From assembly GCA_003524335.1 (NCBI GenBank), contig DQHV01000382.1:580-16264 (forward strand): a stretch of DNA of 15,685 nt, given 5' to 3'. The position numbers were made by a program, and so were the translations under genes. How positions within the stretch are numbered: position 1 is the first letter of the stretch; each line of letters opens with the position of its first letter. Below, one piece after another: positions 1 to 8,776 of this stretch. The notes beneath the pieces are model-generated. The model had not been told where the DNA came from. It did not search any database and saw only the letters and a list, made by a program, of their open reading frames with translations. The stretch is from Candidatus Aminicenantota bacterium. Its GTDB lineage: Bacteria > Acidobacteriota > Aminicenantia > Aminicenantales > UBA8522.

Positions 1-1241
1 GTCGGCAGCCCGATCATGAAATAGAGCTTGAGGAGCCGCCAGCCTCTTCCGAATGCCGTGGCCGCAGCCTCCAGGATATCCTGGTCGTCGAGCTCCTTGT
101 TGATGACGCGCCGCAGCCGGTCCGTTCCCGCCTCCGGGACCAGGGTGAAGCCCGTTTTCCGGACCTTGAGGATGTTCTCGGCCACCGCCGCGGACAGTCC
201 CTTCGGCCGGAGTGAAGAAAGTGACAGCGAGATCTTTTTCCCGGAGAGCTCGTCCATGAGGGCGGTCACCGTCTCTTCGAGAAAGGGATAATCGCTGATG
301 GAAAGCGCGGATAGGGAAACATCCGCGAAGCCCGTCGCCGCGAGGCTCCGCCGGACTTTCCTCCGGACCAGCGCCGGCTCCATGACACGAAACGGGAAAT
401 AGATACCGGTCGCTTGACAGAAACGGCAGCGCTGGGGACAGCCCCTGGCCACCTCGATGGTCACCCGGTCGAAGACGGCCTGGATATCGGGCACGACAAT
501 CGCCTCGGGATAGGAGGGCCTGCCCAGGCGCGCCTTGATCCTTTTCTTGATCCTGGCCGGTGCGCCGCTCCTGGGCCGGCGGGCCAAAAGGGCTGAGCCG
601 GGGGGAAAGTAGCTTTCATAAAGACCGGGCACGTAAACCCCCGGGATTTCCGCCAGGCCGCTCAGGATATGCTCCCTTTTTGCTCCGCTCTTGCGGAGAG
701 CGATGAATCTTTCGGCGATCTCGATGAAGGCGTCTTCGCCGTCCCCGATGAGAAAGGCATCAAAGATGTCGGACACTGGCTCCGGGTTGAAGGCGGCGGG
801 GCCTCCGGCGAGCACCAACGGCGAGCCCTCTCCCCTGTCCGCTGCAAGGATAGAAACGCCGCCGAGGTCGAGGACGGTCAAGATGTTGGAATAGTTGAGT
901 TCGTAGAGGAGCGAGAACCCGAGGATGTCGAACCTGTCGAGAGGAAGCTGGCTCTCCAGGGAAAAGAGGGGGAGCCGGCTCGAGCGCAGGCCCTCTTCCA
1001 GGTCCGGCCAGGGCGCGAACACCCGTTCCGCCGCGAGAGAGGGGTGACGATTGAGGATGTCATACAGGATTTTTTGCCCGAGGTAGGACATCCCGATTTC
1101 ATAGACATCGGGAAAGACCAGGGCGATCCGAGCCTCGATCCCCGCGGGTTCCTTGCGGACGGCATTCCATTCCCCGCCGATGTACCGGCCCGGCTTTTCC
1201 ACTCTCTCCAGGACGGCCTCCAGATTGTCTTTCAAGCTCAC
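1..1241 (-). CDS. Radical SAM protein, TIGR03960-like (3' end beyond window)
   Basis: My minus-strand translation gives 413 open codons running off the left edge, so the C-terminus is missing. The N-terminal ~250 residues look like the B12-binding-like domain that precedes the radical SAM core in this family. The core begins with ARGCPQRCRFCQA, a CxxxCxxC cluster motif at Cys268, Cys272 and Cys275 that should hold the SAM-binding 4Fe-4S cluster. The opening (KPGRYIGGEWN near residues 16-26) is typical of the TIGR03960 'rSAM_fuse' group, whose reaction is unknown. I chose GTG at 1241 because an in-frame stop lies a few codons upstream and the family's N-terminus starts just after it; a TTG two codons later is an alternative. 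The gene starts 67 nt after rodA on the same strand, so it may be co-transcribed with the cell-wall elongation genes. In other genomes this family often sits by a DUF2344 gene and ribonuclease G, which could lie just off the left edge. The family assignment is from memory of motifs. Confidence 0.85.
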   Translation of the reverse strand, partial: MSLKDNLEAVLERVEKPGRYIGGEWNAVRKEPAGIEARIALVFPDVYEIGMSYLGQKILYDILNRHPSLAAERVFAPWPDLEEGLRSSRLPLFSLESQLPLDRFDILGFSLLYELNYSNILTVLDLGGVSILAADRGEGSPLVLAGGPAAFNPEPVSDIFDAFLIGDGEDAFIEIAERFIALRKSGAKREHILSGLAEIPGVYVPGLYESYFPPGSALLARRPRSGAPARIKKRIKARLGRPSYPEAIVVPDIQAVFDRVTIEVARGCPQRCRFCQATGIYFPFRVMEPALVRRKVRRSLAATGFADVSLSALSISDYPFLEETVTALMDELSGKKISLSLSSLRPKGLSAAVAENILKVRKTGFTLVPEAGTDRLRRVINKELDDQDILEAAATAFGRGWRLLKLYFMIGLP

Positions 1242-1308
1242 ACTCTCACCGTGATGGAAGGGCCTTCTTGACAAGCGGGATCATTGAATCTCTCGTGAAA
1301 TCTCTAGG

Positions 1309-2397
1309 CTAGATATTGGCGAACCGCCTCATCTTGACATTCAACACCAGGCCCACCCCAAGATAGTTGGCCAGGAGCGAGGACCCGCCGTAGCTGAGCA
1401 ACGGGAGCGGGATGCCGACAATGGGGAAGATGCCGATGACCATGGCCACGTTGACGAGAAGCTGAAAGGCGATCATCAGGCTGACCATGAAGGTGACGTA
1501 GACTCCCGCCCGGTCCCTGGATTTCCCGGCCGACCGGAACAGCCTCCAAAGAAAGAGGTAGTATAGGAACAGGATGCCGACGACTCCGATAAACCCGAAT
1601 TCCTCGCCGATCACGGAGAAGACGAAGTCGGTGTGGCGGGCCGGCAGGAACTTGAGCTGGCTCTGGCTCCCTCTAGCAAAACCTTTGCCCAGAAAGCCGC
1701 CCGAACCGATGGCGATCTTGGACTGAAGGATGTGATAGCCGGCGCCCTGCGGGTCCCGGCTGGGGAAGACGACGGTGGCCAGCCTTTTCTTCTGGTAGTC
1801 CTTGAGGTAAAAATTCCAGCCGGCGACTCCGGCGAGCAACGCCAGAAGGAGGATCCAAACCACCGCGTTTCGTCTCAACCCCGCTAAGATTAGGGACCCG
1901 AGGAGCAGGGGCAGGAAGCTCACCGCCGTCCCCAGGTCGGGCTGCATGGCAACGAGAAGAAACGGCAGAGCGACAAGCCCGGAGCTGGTCAGCACGGCGG
2001 TAGCGGACACATGCTTCCTCTTGTATTCGGCGAAGAGATGGGCCAGGACCAGGATGAGGGCGATCTTGGCCAACTCCGAAGGCTGGATTTGGAAATAGCG
2101 CAACTTGATCCAGCTCCCCTTGCTGATGAACCGGCCGAAGACGAGCATCATCAGGAGGACGAAGACCACCGCCCCGTAAAAATAGAAAGAGAAAGTCATC
2201 AGGACCTGATAGTCAACGAGCAGAAGAACAAAAAGCGCGAGGAGGCTTGCGCCGATGAAGAAGAGCTGTCTCACATGATAGTTGCCCGGCACATAATGGG
2301 AGGCGCTGTAGATCACGACGACGCCGAGGAGAGAATTGAGGACCAGAAGGCCGATCAGGAACCAGTCGATGTTCTCGATAAGCCGCCGGTCAATCAT
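1309..2397 (-). CDS. rodA: RodA, SEDS peptidoglycan glycosyltransferase
   Basis: Polymerises lipid II into glycan strands for lateral wall growth, paired with PBP2. The 362-residue protein is strongly hydrophobic with about ten membrane segments, as expected for SEDS proteins. Family motifs appear in order: GSWIKL followed by QPSELAK, QPDLGT (containing the essential Asp of SEDS enzymes), LPARHTDFVFSVIGEEFG, and PLPLLSYGGSS near the C-terminus. I start at ATG 2397 (MIDRRLIENIDW) rather than an in-frame ATG at 2451, because the longer form adds a non-conserved tail buried in mrdA, while 2397 has an AAGGAA site 4-5 nt upstream. It overlaps the mrdA stop by 8 nt (ATGATTGA), suggesting translational coupling. 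LPARHTDF and the position after mrdA favour RodA over FtsW. Confidence 0.96.
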   Translation of the reverse strand: MIDRRLIENIDWFLIGLLVLNSLLGVVVIYSASHYVPGNYHVRQLFFIGASLLALFVLLLVDYQVLMTFSFYFYGAVVFVLLMMLVFGRFISKGSWIKLRYFQIQPSELAKIALILVLAHLFAEYKRKHVSATAVLTSSGLVALPFLLVAMQPDLGTAVSFLPLLLGSLILAGLRRNAVVWILLLALLAGVAGWNFYLKDYQKKRLATVVFPSRDPQGAGYHILQSKIAIGSGGFLGKGFARGSQSQLKFLPARHTDFVFSVIGEEFGFIGVVGILFLYYLFLWRLFRSAGKSRDRAGVYVTFMVSLMIAFQLLVNVAMVIGIFPIVGIPLPLLSYGGSSLLANYLGVGLVLNVKMRRFANI

Positions 2398-4192
2398 ATT
2401 TTTCCTTATACAGGGAAAAGAGTTCTTTGGCCAGAGGGGCGGCGGTGGCACCGCCCATGCCGCCGTGCTCGACCAACACGATGACGACCAACTGCGGGTT
2501 GTCCCGCGGCGCGAAACCCGCGAACCAGGAATGCGTCTTGACCTCTTTGCCGAGCTTTTCTGCCCGTTCCCGGCTGATCAGCTGGGTTGAACCGGTCTTG
2601 CCGCAGACGTCGAAACCGTCGACCTTGGCTCCGCGGCCGGTCCCCTCTTCGTTGACGGATTTCCACATTCCTCGAATGACTGTCTCGAAAATGTCTGCCC
2701 TGACTTTCTCGGCGGCAGCATGGCTCGGAGCCGGTCCCGACGGCCGTCCTTGGGACGAGGTGGACGACATGAGGAGATGGGGGACGACACCGCGGCCGCG
2801 GTTGGCCAGGATCGTCACGTGGACGGCCACCTGGAGCGGAGTCACCACCAGCGGTCCCTGGCCGATGGCCACAGAGATCGTTTCCCCGGCGTACCAGTCT
2901 GTCTTGCGGACGCTCCGGCTCCACTCCGGCGTCGGCACCAGACCCTCCTTCTCCCCCGGAAGGTCGATCCCGGTCTTCGCTCCGAGGCCCAGCAGCTCGG
3001 CGGACTCGGCGATCCGCTCGATTCCCATCCGGCGGCCGACATTGTAGAAATAAACATTGCAGGAATGCCGGATGGCATCCGTCAGGCCGAGCGCGCCGTG
3101 TCCTCCCCTCTGCCAGCAATTAAAGGGACGACCGTAGAAATTAACGCTGCCGGCGCAGAAGAAGCTGGTCTGCTCGTTGATCACTCCGGCATTCAGAGCT
3201 CCGAGGGCCATGGTCAGTTTGAAAATGGAGCCGGGCGCATACAGGCCCCGGATGGCCCGGTTCTCCAGGGGGTGGTCCTCCCGGTTGATGAGGTCCATCC
3301 ACTCCTGGGGAGAGAAGCGGGTGATGAACTTGTTCGGGTCATATGTAGGAAAGCTCGCCAGCGCCAGCACCTCACCGCTCCGGGGGTCGAGGACGATGAT
3401 GGCCCCTTCCCTGCCTTCGAGGAGCTGGGTTGCCTTCTGCTGCAGGTCGAAATCCAGGGCGAGCCGGATGTCCCGCCCCGGGGTGGGCTCTGCCCGGGAT
3501 ATCTCGCCCCGGCTCCGCCCCTGGCTGTCCACGATCTCCAGCCGCCGGCCATCGGTTCCGACGAGGAAAGAGTCATACTGCCTCTCCATTCCGGTCCGGC
3601 CGACCATATCCCCTAAGCCCCTTTCGGGATAGGCCTCACTCTTCAACTCCAGGCCGGAGAGTTCCTGCAAATAGCCAATGACGTGGGCGGCCAGGCTGCC
3701 GAACCGGTAATAGCGGCGGGGGTCGGTTTCGACGATGAGCTCGGGGAGTTCGAGCCGCCGGGACTCGATCAGGGAGACATCCTTCAAGTCCAGGTTGTCC
3801 TTGACCACGATCGGCCGGAAAGGAGGGAGGGCTTCATACTTGGCGATCCGTGTCCTCAGGTCTTCCGGGCCGATCTCCAGTAGCCCGCCGACCTCGGCCA
3901 GCGACCGGTCGTAGTCCCGGCAGTTCTCCCGGATGATCGAGGCCTTGAAGGAGGCCGTGTTATCGGCCAGGATGATGTCGTTCCGGTCCGTGATCAACCC
4001 GCGGGGGGCCATGATGACGCTCTCCCGGGTGCGGTTGGCTTCGGCCAGGTTCCAGTATTTCTTGTGGTCGAGGATCTGGACCTTCCAGCAGAAGAAGACA
4101 AGGAAAAGGAAGAGAAGGCCGATGACGATAGAGACCTTGTGCGACCGGTTCAGTATGAGCGAAAGGTCCTCGTAGTACTTGTCTTTTTCCAT
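2390..4192 (-). CDS. mrdA: Penicillin-binding protein 2 (elongasome transpeptidase)
   Basis: Class B PBP that cross-links new peptidoglycan in the elongasome together with RodA. It has 600 residues, close to the usual length. One membrane anchor lies at about residues 19-37, then the N-terminal pedestal domain (APRGLITDRN at 62-71, GRTGMERQYD around 198-207), then the transpeptidase domain. The three active-site motifs are present: SIFK with the acylating Ser322 and Lys325, SCN at 377-379, and KTG at 532-534. GQGPLVVTPLQ (445-454) is also typical. The start is ATG 4192, 9 nt after mreD, and the stop overlaps rodA. A low-complexity Ser/Pro-rich insert lies around residues 475-492. I see nothing missing; the MreBCD/RodA context supports PBP2 rather than the divisome PBP3. 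Confidence 0.96.
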   Translation of the reverse strand: MEKDKYYEDLSLILNRSHKVSIVIGLLFLFLVFFCWKVQILDHKKYWNLAEANRTRESVIMAPRGLITDRNDIILADNTASFKASIIRENCRDYDRSLAEVGGLLEIGPEDLRTRIAKYEALPPFRPIVVKDNLDLKDVSLIESRRLELPELIVETDPRRYYRFGSLAAHVIGYLQELSGLELKSEAYPERGLGDMVGRTGMERQYDSFLVGTDGRRLEIVDSQGRSRGEISRAEPTPGRDIRLALDFDLQQKATQLLEGREGAIIVLDPRSGEVLALASFPTYDPNKFITRFSPQEWMDLINREDHPLENRAIRGLYAPGSIFKLTMALGALNAGVINEQTSFFCAGSVNFYGRPFNCWQRGGHGALGLTDAIRHSCNVYFYNVGRRMGIERIAESAELLGLGAKTGIDLPGEKEGLVPTPEWSRSVRKTDWYAGETISVAIGQGPLVVTPLQVAVHVTILANRGRGVVPHLLMSSTSSQGRPSGPAPSHAAAEKVRADIFETVIRGMWKSVNEEGTGRGAKVDGFDVCGKTGSTQLISRERAEKLGKEVKTHSWFAGFAPRDNPQLVVIVLVEHGGMGGATAAPLAKELFSLYKEKYD

Positions 4193-4201
4193 CGCCGGCG
4201 C

Positions 4202-4681
4202 CTATGACCTCCCGGCTGCCGCCCTCCGGTTGACCTGGAAAGAGACGGTGACAAACAGGGCCGTAAAGAAGGGCTGAAGGAAGATGAGCCCGCCGGCCGC
4301 GGACCAGCGTTCACCGAACAGAAAGAGGACGAGGGATTTCCAGAGAAAAAGCTCAAGGGCCGCCATGATGAGGACGAAGATAAAAGTCCGGGTCACGGGG
4401 GTGACATTGATCTTCCGGGAGATGTATCCCGCGCCGAATCCCAGGAGCGTTTTGGTCAGGCCCCCCACTCCGAAGACCCCCAAAGAGAACGAATCCTGGA
4501 GGAGGCCGCAGACCGTTCCCATGACCGCCCCGAAGACCTCATGCCGGGTCAGACCGAAATAGAGAACGACCCAGGAAAAAACATTGAAGACGATGAGCAG
4601 GGGCGCTGACATCTTGCCCAAGACCGTGTGCAGCACGACGGCCAGGACGATCCCAACGACACCCTCAACAAAATGTTTCAT
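4202..4681 (-). CDS. mreD: Rod shape-determining protein MreD
   Basis: A small integral membrane protein of the elongasome that helps link MreB/MreC to the RodA-PBP2 synthase. The 159 residues form about five hydrophobic segments. The most conserved MreD stretch is visible at about residues 60-82: GLLQDSFSLGVFGVGGLTK, followed by LLGFGAGYI. Sequence conservation in this family is low, so the call rests on that motif, the length, the hydrophobicity and the position between mreC (12 nt upstream) and mrdA (9 nt downstream). The start is ATG 4681. Confidence 0.93.
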   Translation of the reverse strand: MKHFVEGVVGIVLAVVLHTVLGKMSAPLLIVFNVFSWVVLYFGLTRHEVFGAVMGTVCGLLQDSFSLGVFGVGGLTKTLLGFGAGYISRKINVTPVTRTFIFVLIMAALELFLWKSLVLFLFGERWSAAGGLIFLQPFFTALFVTVSFQVNRRAAAGRS

Positions 4682-4693
4682 GGCCGGCTATCC

Positions 4694-5518
4694 TCAGGAC
4701 AGGTCCCTCAAATCGGCGGTGAATACCGCCACCTGGTCCAGGTCCGAAAGGTCAAAATAGGGCTCGACGATGATCTTCTTGAACAGGTCGGTATCCTCGG
4801 TGATGGACACGATCCTCCCGACCGGAATGCCGGACGGGTAGATGCCGTCCAGCCCCGAAGTCAAGACTTCCTCGTCCACCATGACCTCCCTGTTTGTCTT
4901 GATGATGTACTTGAGCCGGCATTTTCCTCCGGAGTCTCCCTGGAGGATGCCGACCACCCGGAGACGCTCGGTCAAAACTCCGACCCCGCTGTTCTCATCC
5001 GAGATGAGCTGGACGCGCGATTCTCTCGGGGAGACGGGTTCGACTATACGGCCGACCAAACGGCCCCTCCTGTCCAGGACCACCATGTCCTTTTGAACGC
5101 CATCAGTCGATCCCTTGTTCAGATGGATGGATTTGTAGATTTGACTGGAATCGATCCCGATGACAGAGGCCACCAGGATCGACCGGGAGACCGTTGACAG
5201 AAGCTCCTGGATTTCCTTGCCTCCCTGGAACTTCAGGAGCAGGTTCTTGAGCGCCAGGTTTTCCTGCCGGAGCCGCAAGGCTTCGTCCCTCAAAGACTGG
5301 TTCTGCTGCTGGACGTCCCGGAAATAAAAATAGTTCCGCCAGAAATTCTTCAAACCTCGGAAAAAGGAGACGACGCCGTGCTCGACTGGAGTGAAGACGG
5401 AGAAGACCACCCGTTCAAAATAGGTCGGCTCGCTCCCTTTGGGAACTTGGATGGAGATGAGCAGGAGGTGGACGAAGATCAACCCCAGCAAAAGAAGGAA
5501 ACGTTTTTTTTCTTTCAC
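4694..5518 (-). CDS. mreC: Rod shape-determining protein MreC
   Basis: A bitopic membrane protein with a periplasmic domain that organises the elongasome and activates PBP2. In 274 residues I see a membrane anchor at about 6-23, a Gln/Leu/Glu-rich coiled coil at about 66-105 (oligomerisation), then the beta-rich MreC domain. Typical pieces are HLNKGSTDGVQKDM and VVLDRRGRLVGRIVE, followed by TSGLDGIYPSGIPVGRI near 216-233. The start is GTG at 5518, 6 nt after the mreB stop, with a CGGAG site just upstream, so tight coupling to mreB is likely. The length is in the normal range for short MreC proteins. Confidence 0.94.
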   Translation of the reverse strand: MKEKKRFLLLLGLIFVHLLLISIQVPKGSEPTYFERVVFSVFTPVEHGVVSFFRGLKNFWRNYFYFRDVQQQNQSLRDEALRLRQENLALKNLLLKFQGGKEIQELLSTVSRSILVASVIGIDSSQIYKSIHLNKGSTDGVQKDMVVLDRRGRLVGRIVEPVSPRESRVQLISDENSGVGVLTERLRVVGILQGDSGGKCRLKYIIKTNREVMVDEEVLTSGLDGIYPSGIPVGRIVSITEDTDLFKKIIVEPYFDLSDLDQVAVFTADLRDLS

Positions 5519-5524
5519 GCTCCG

Positions 5525-6556
5525 CTAGTCGAGAGCGATCTTCTTCAACAGATCGAGGTCATCCAGCAGTTTGCCCGCTCCGAGGACCACGCTGGTCAGG
5601 GGGTCGTCGGTGACGAAGACCGGAAGCTGCGTCTCATCACGGAGTCGCTTGTCCAGGTTTTTGAGGAGCGCCCCGCCTCCGGTGAGGACGATGCCCCGGT
5701 CGATGATATCGGCCGAAAGCTCGGGCGGGGTTTTCTCCAAGGCGATCCGCACCGCGTTGACGATCGCGGCGACGACATCTTCCAGGGCCTCCCGGATCTC
5801 CTGGTCATCGACGACGATCGTTTTGGGAATGCCCTCCCTCAGGTCCCGGCCTTTGATTTCCATGGTCATGGGCTCGTCCAACGGATAGGCCGAGCCGAGC
5901 TGAATCTTCAGCGTCTCGGCCGAGCGTTCGCCGATCAGCAGGTTGTACTTCTTCTTCAGGTAGGAGATGATCTCGTCGTCCATCTCATTCCCGGCGATGC
6001 GGATGGAATGGTTAAAGACGATGCCGTTCATGGATATGACGGCGATGTCTGTGGTCCCGCCGCCGATGTCGACGATCATGTTGCCGGTCGGCTCGGAGAT
6101 GGGAAGGTCGGCCCCGACCGCGGCGGTCATCGGCTGCTCCACGAGATAGACCTCGGACGCCTTGGCCCGCATGGCCACATCCTTGACGGCGCGGCGTTCC
6201 ACCTGGGTGATGCCCGTGGGGATGCCGATGACGATGCGCGGCCGCAGCCAGAAGCCGCGGTTGTTGGTCGCCTTCTTGATGAAGTAGTCAAGCATCTTTT
6301 CGGCGATCTCGAAATCGGCGATGACGCCGTCCCGCATCGGCTTGATGGTCGTGACCGAGGTCGGCGTCTTGCCCAGCATATCCTTGGCCCGGCCTCCGAC
6401 GGCCTCGACCTTGCCGGAGATCTTGTTGACGACGACGATCGAGGGTTCCTGGACGATGATCCCTCTCCCCTTGAGAAAGACAAGTGTATTTGCCGTGCCC
6501 AGGTCGATGGCCAGGTCACAAAACAAGCGGTCCTTAAACCAGCTGACGATGCTCAT
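5525..6556 (-). CDS. mreB: Rod shape-determining protein MreB (actin homologue)
   Basis: An ATP-binding actin-like protein that forms membrane-bound filaments directing lateral wall synthesis. The length of 343 residues is standard. The first 11 residues (MSIVSWFKDRL) look like the amphipathic membrane-binding helix. Nucleotide-site motifs are present: DLGTANT at 18-24 (phosphate 1), VDIGGGTTDIAVIS in the middle (phosphate 2), and VLTGGGALL near the C-terminus (adenosine). It is the first gene of the operon. The ATG at 6556 is preceded by GAAGGAAG and, about 20 nt further up, by a good promoter. Confidence 0.97.
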   Translation of the reverse strand: MSIVSWFKDRLFCDLAIDLGTANTLVFLKGRGIIVQEPSIVVVNKISGKVEAVGGRAKDMLGKTPTSVTTIKPMRDGVIADFEIAEKMLDYFIKKATNNRGFWLRPRIVIGIPTGITQVERRAVKDVAMRAKASEVYLVEQPMTAAVGADLPISEPTGNMIVDIGGGTTDIAVISMNGIVFNHSIRIAGNEMDDEIISYLKKKYNLLIGERSAETLKIQLGSAYPLDEPMTMEIKGRDLREGIPKTIVVDDQEIREALEDVVAAIVNAVRIALEKTPPELSADIIDRGIVLTGGGALLKNLDKRLRDETQLPVFVTDDPLTSVVLGAGKLLDDLDLLKKIALD

Positions 6557-6577
6557 GGTCTTCCTTCAGAGTGCTCT

Positions 6578-6607
6578 ATTGTAATCCAGACGAATCCTCA
6601 TTTGCAA
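6578..6607 (-). promoter_or_regulatory. Candidate sigma-70 promoter of the mreB operon
   Basis: On the minus strand TTGCAA (6607-6602) and TACAAT (6583-6578) are separated by 18 nt. Transcription would begin near 6572, leaving a short leader of about 15 nt before the mreB ATG. This is the only good promoter-like match I found upstream of the cell-shape operon. It is a pattern match without experimental support. Confidence 0.55.
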
Positions 6608-6610
6608 GCG

Positions 6611-6669
6611 TCGGGGCCGTTCCCCGAGCTGCCACCCTTCGCAGGGTGGTTCCGCGGGGGACGTCCCCC
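6611..6669. repeat. Three tandem hairpins in the mreB/OPT divergent spacer
   Basis: Three inverted repeats lie end to end between the two divergent promoters. They are TCGGGG/CCCCGA at 6611-6616 and 6622-6627, CCACCC/GGGTGG at 6632-6637 and 6644-6649, and the perfect palindrome GGGGGACGTCCCCC at 6656-6669. None is followed by a T-run placed to terminate either flanking gene, and both genes start away from this point, so terminator duty is unlikely. Possible roles are a regulator site, a cruciform-forming element or a REP-like dispersed repeat. Confidence 0.6.
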
Positions 6670-6681
6670 CTATTTATTGAC

Positions 6682-6711
6682 TTGACTAACGAAGGAGAAT
6701 TTTAATATACA
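6682..6711 (+). promoter_or_regulatory. Candidate promoter for the OPT transporter
   Basis: TTGACT (6682-6687) and TATACA (6706-6711) are 18 nt apart, followed by about 31 nt to the start codon. A second TTGACT overlaps at 6677-6682 and could pair with TTTAAT at 6701-6706, also at 18 nt, so the exact register is uncertain. This AT-rich block contrasts sharply with the GC-rich hairpins immediately upstream. Confidence 0.5.
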
Positions 6712-6742
6712 TTAAGGCATTGCTAGAAGAAAGGAGCGAGGG

Positions 6743-8767
6743 ATGAGTTACAAGCCTTACGTCCCGGAAAAAACCGACCTTCGGGAGTTCACCCTGAAGG
6801 CCCTGATCCTAGGGGTGATCATGACCGTCATCCTCGGTGCGGCCAACGCCTACCTGGGGCTCCGGGCCGGGATGACCATCGCCGCCACGTACCCGGCGGC
6901 CGTTATCGGCATGGCCGTCCTGCGGATCTTCAAGGGATCGATCCTCGAAGAAAACTTCGCCCGGACGGTCGGTTCGATCGGCGAGTCCGTCGCTGCCGGC
7001 GCCATCTTCACTATCCCGGCGTTCATCATCTCCGGCGCCTGGCTCAAGTTCGACACCCTCGATGCCTACCTCAAGTCGACGGCCCTGATGTTCGTCGGAG
7101 GACTCCTCGGCATCATGTTCGTAACTTTCCTGAGAAGAGTCATGGTGACCGATCCCGAGCTCGGCTTTCCCGAATCGGTGGCCGCTTCGGAGATCCACAA
7201 GGCCGGCCAGAAAGGCAGTCAGGGCGCAAAGTTCCTTTTCCAAGCGATGGGTTTGGGAGCGCTGATATATACTCTGGGCGTCGTCAGGATATTCTCGGCG
7301 ACCAAGGAGTTCATCATCAAGGTGGGAACGGTCGGAGCCAGCTTTGTCCGGCTGGGGACCGCTCAGGACGCTCCGAAAGTGGTCGGCGGAGGATCCGTCG
7401 CCGTGTCCGGGCCGGGGATCTATCCCGCCTACATCGGGGTTGGCTACATCATCGGCCCGCGGCTGGCCTCGCTCAACTTCGCGGGCGGTGTGCTGGCCTG
7501 GGGGCTCTTCGCTCCGCTCCTGATGTTCTTCCTGGGCCCCCAGCTCGTTGAAAAATTCTACGGTCCCGGTGTTGCCATGGCCGATGTCGGCTGGTCCGAC
7601 ATGATGGTCAATGTCTGGAAATTCATCATCCGGCCGATCGCCGTCGGCGGGATGCTGGTCGGAGCCGGCTACACTCTTTTTCGCATGCGTAAGAACCTGG
7701 CAGCCGGCATGAAGCGTTCGATCAGCGATGTCAAGAAGGCGACCGGACAGGCCGAAGTCACGTCCCGTATAGAAAAGGACCTGAACATTCGCCTTGTCCT
7801 CGGCATACTGGCCATCACCTTTGTGATGATGATTTTCGTCTACAAGATATTCTCCGGCTCTTTCAGTTCGGCGATCCTGGCGGCCCTGGTTATGGCGGTA
7901 GCGGGGTTCTTCTTCGCCGCCGTGTCCGGCAACCTCGTCGGCCAGATCGGGTCGTCGAATAACCCCGTCTCTGGTTTAACGCTGTCCACCCTTATCATCG
8001 CCGCCTTGCTCATGGTCGTCGTGGGGGCCACCGGGGTCAGCGGTGTGGCGGCTGTGCTCGGCGTCGCCGCCGTGGTCTGCGTCTCCTCGGCCGTGGCCGG
8101 AGAGATGCTCCAGGACTTGAAGGTCGGACACATCCTCGGCGGAACGCCCTGGAAGATGCAGGTCGGGAATATCTTCGGCGTCCTGCTGGCCTCCCTGGCT
8201 CTCTATTTTCCCCTGCTGGTCCTCCATGGCGCCTTCACCTTCGGCAGCAAAGAGCTCTCCGCACCTCAGGCAGGGCTGATGGCCGCACTGGCGCAAGGCA
8301 TCGTCGGCAAAGAAATGGCTTGGCCGCTGGTCATCGTCGGGATGCTGATGGGCTTCGCGTTTATCCTGGTCCAGCTCAAGTCACCTATGCTGGTGGCCGT
8401 CGGGATGTATCTTCCGCTCGAAACGACCTTTGCCATTTTCTGCGGTGGAATGATCAAGGGGATCGTCGAGCGGATGTCCAATCGCCGAAGCCTCAACCCT
8501 GCCCAGAAGATACGTGTGGAGAACGTCGGCATCCTGCTGGCCTCGGGCCTCATCGCGGGAGAAGCCCTCACCGGACTGGTCCGCGCGACCTGGAAGTTCC
8601 TGTTCTTCCAGAAGGTTCTCGGCGCCGATATCCCTGAGATCTTCGCCAACGCCAGCTACTATGTCGGTTTGGCCGTGCTCGTCCTGATCGGGGCCTACCT
8701 GGTCCTTATTCCGCTCCGGCACCCCGGCAGGGCCGACGAACCGCCTCCGCCCTCCGCCGTCGTCTAA
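6743..8767 (+). CDS. OPT-family oligopeptide transporter
   Basis: An integral membrane protein predicted to import oligopeptides or metal-chelate-type substrates, probably by proton symport; the true substrate cannot be read from sequence. The 674-residue chain is hydrophobic throughout, with about 14-16 predicted membrane spans. Conserved pieces of the bacterial OPT group (TIGR00733 type) are NAYLGLRAGMTIAATYP near 35-51, GSIGESVAAGAIFTIPA near 77-93, FPESVAASEIHKAG near 142-155, IGSSNNPVSGLT near 412-423 and LQDLKVGHILGGTPW near 455-469. The ATG at 6743 has AAGGAG 6 nt upstream. It is transcribed alone, with its own promoter candidate and a strong terminator after it, and diverges from mreB. 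Confidence 0.92.
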   Translation: MSYKPYVPEKTDLREFTLKALILGVIMTVILGAANAYLGLRAGMTIAATYPAAVIGMAVLRIFKGSILEENFARTVGSIGESVAAGAIFTIPAFIISGAWLKFDTLDAYLKSTALMFVGGLLGIMFVTFLRRVMVTDPELGFPESVAASEIHKAGQKGSQGAKFLFQAMGLGALIYTLGVVRIFSATKEFIIKVGTVGASFVRLGTAQDAPKVVGGGSVAVSGPGIYPAYIGVGYIIGPRLASLNFAGGVLAWGLFAPLLMFFLGPQLVEKFYGPGVAMADVGWSDMMVNVWKFIIRPIAVGGMLVGAGYTLFRMRKNLAAGMKRSISDVKKATGQAEVTSRIEKDLNIRLVLGILAITFVMMIFVYKIFSGSFSSAILAALVMAVAGFFFAAVSGNLVGQIGSSNNPVSGLTLSTLIIAALLMVVVGATGVSGVAAVLGVAAVVCVSSAVAGEMLQDLKVGHILGGTPWKMQVGNIFGVLLASLALYFPLLVLHGAFTFGSKELSAPQAGLMAALAQGIVGKEMAWPLVIVGMLMGFAFILVQLKSPMLVAVGMYLPLETTFAIFCGGMIKGIVERMSNRRSLNPAQKIRVENVGILLASGLIAGEALTGLVRATWKFLFFQKVLGADIPEIFANASYYVGLAVLVLIGAYLVLIPLRHPGRADEPPPPSAVV

Positions 8768-8776
8768 AATACACGC

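Noticed and set aside
2398..2451. N-terminal extension of RodA to an upstream ATG at 2451
   Set aside because: The 18 extra residues lie entirely within mrdA, are not RodA-like, and the ATG at 2397 has a proper binding site and the usual translational overlap.
5378..6685. A 435-codon open frame on the plus strand opposite mreB
   Set aside because: It mirrors the codon pattern of mreB on the other strand, is full of Asp/Gly/Arg low-complexity sequence and matches no family I know. It is a by-product of GC-rich codon use.
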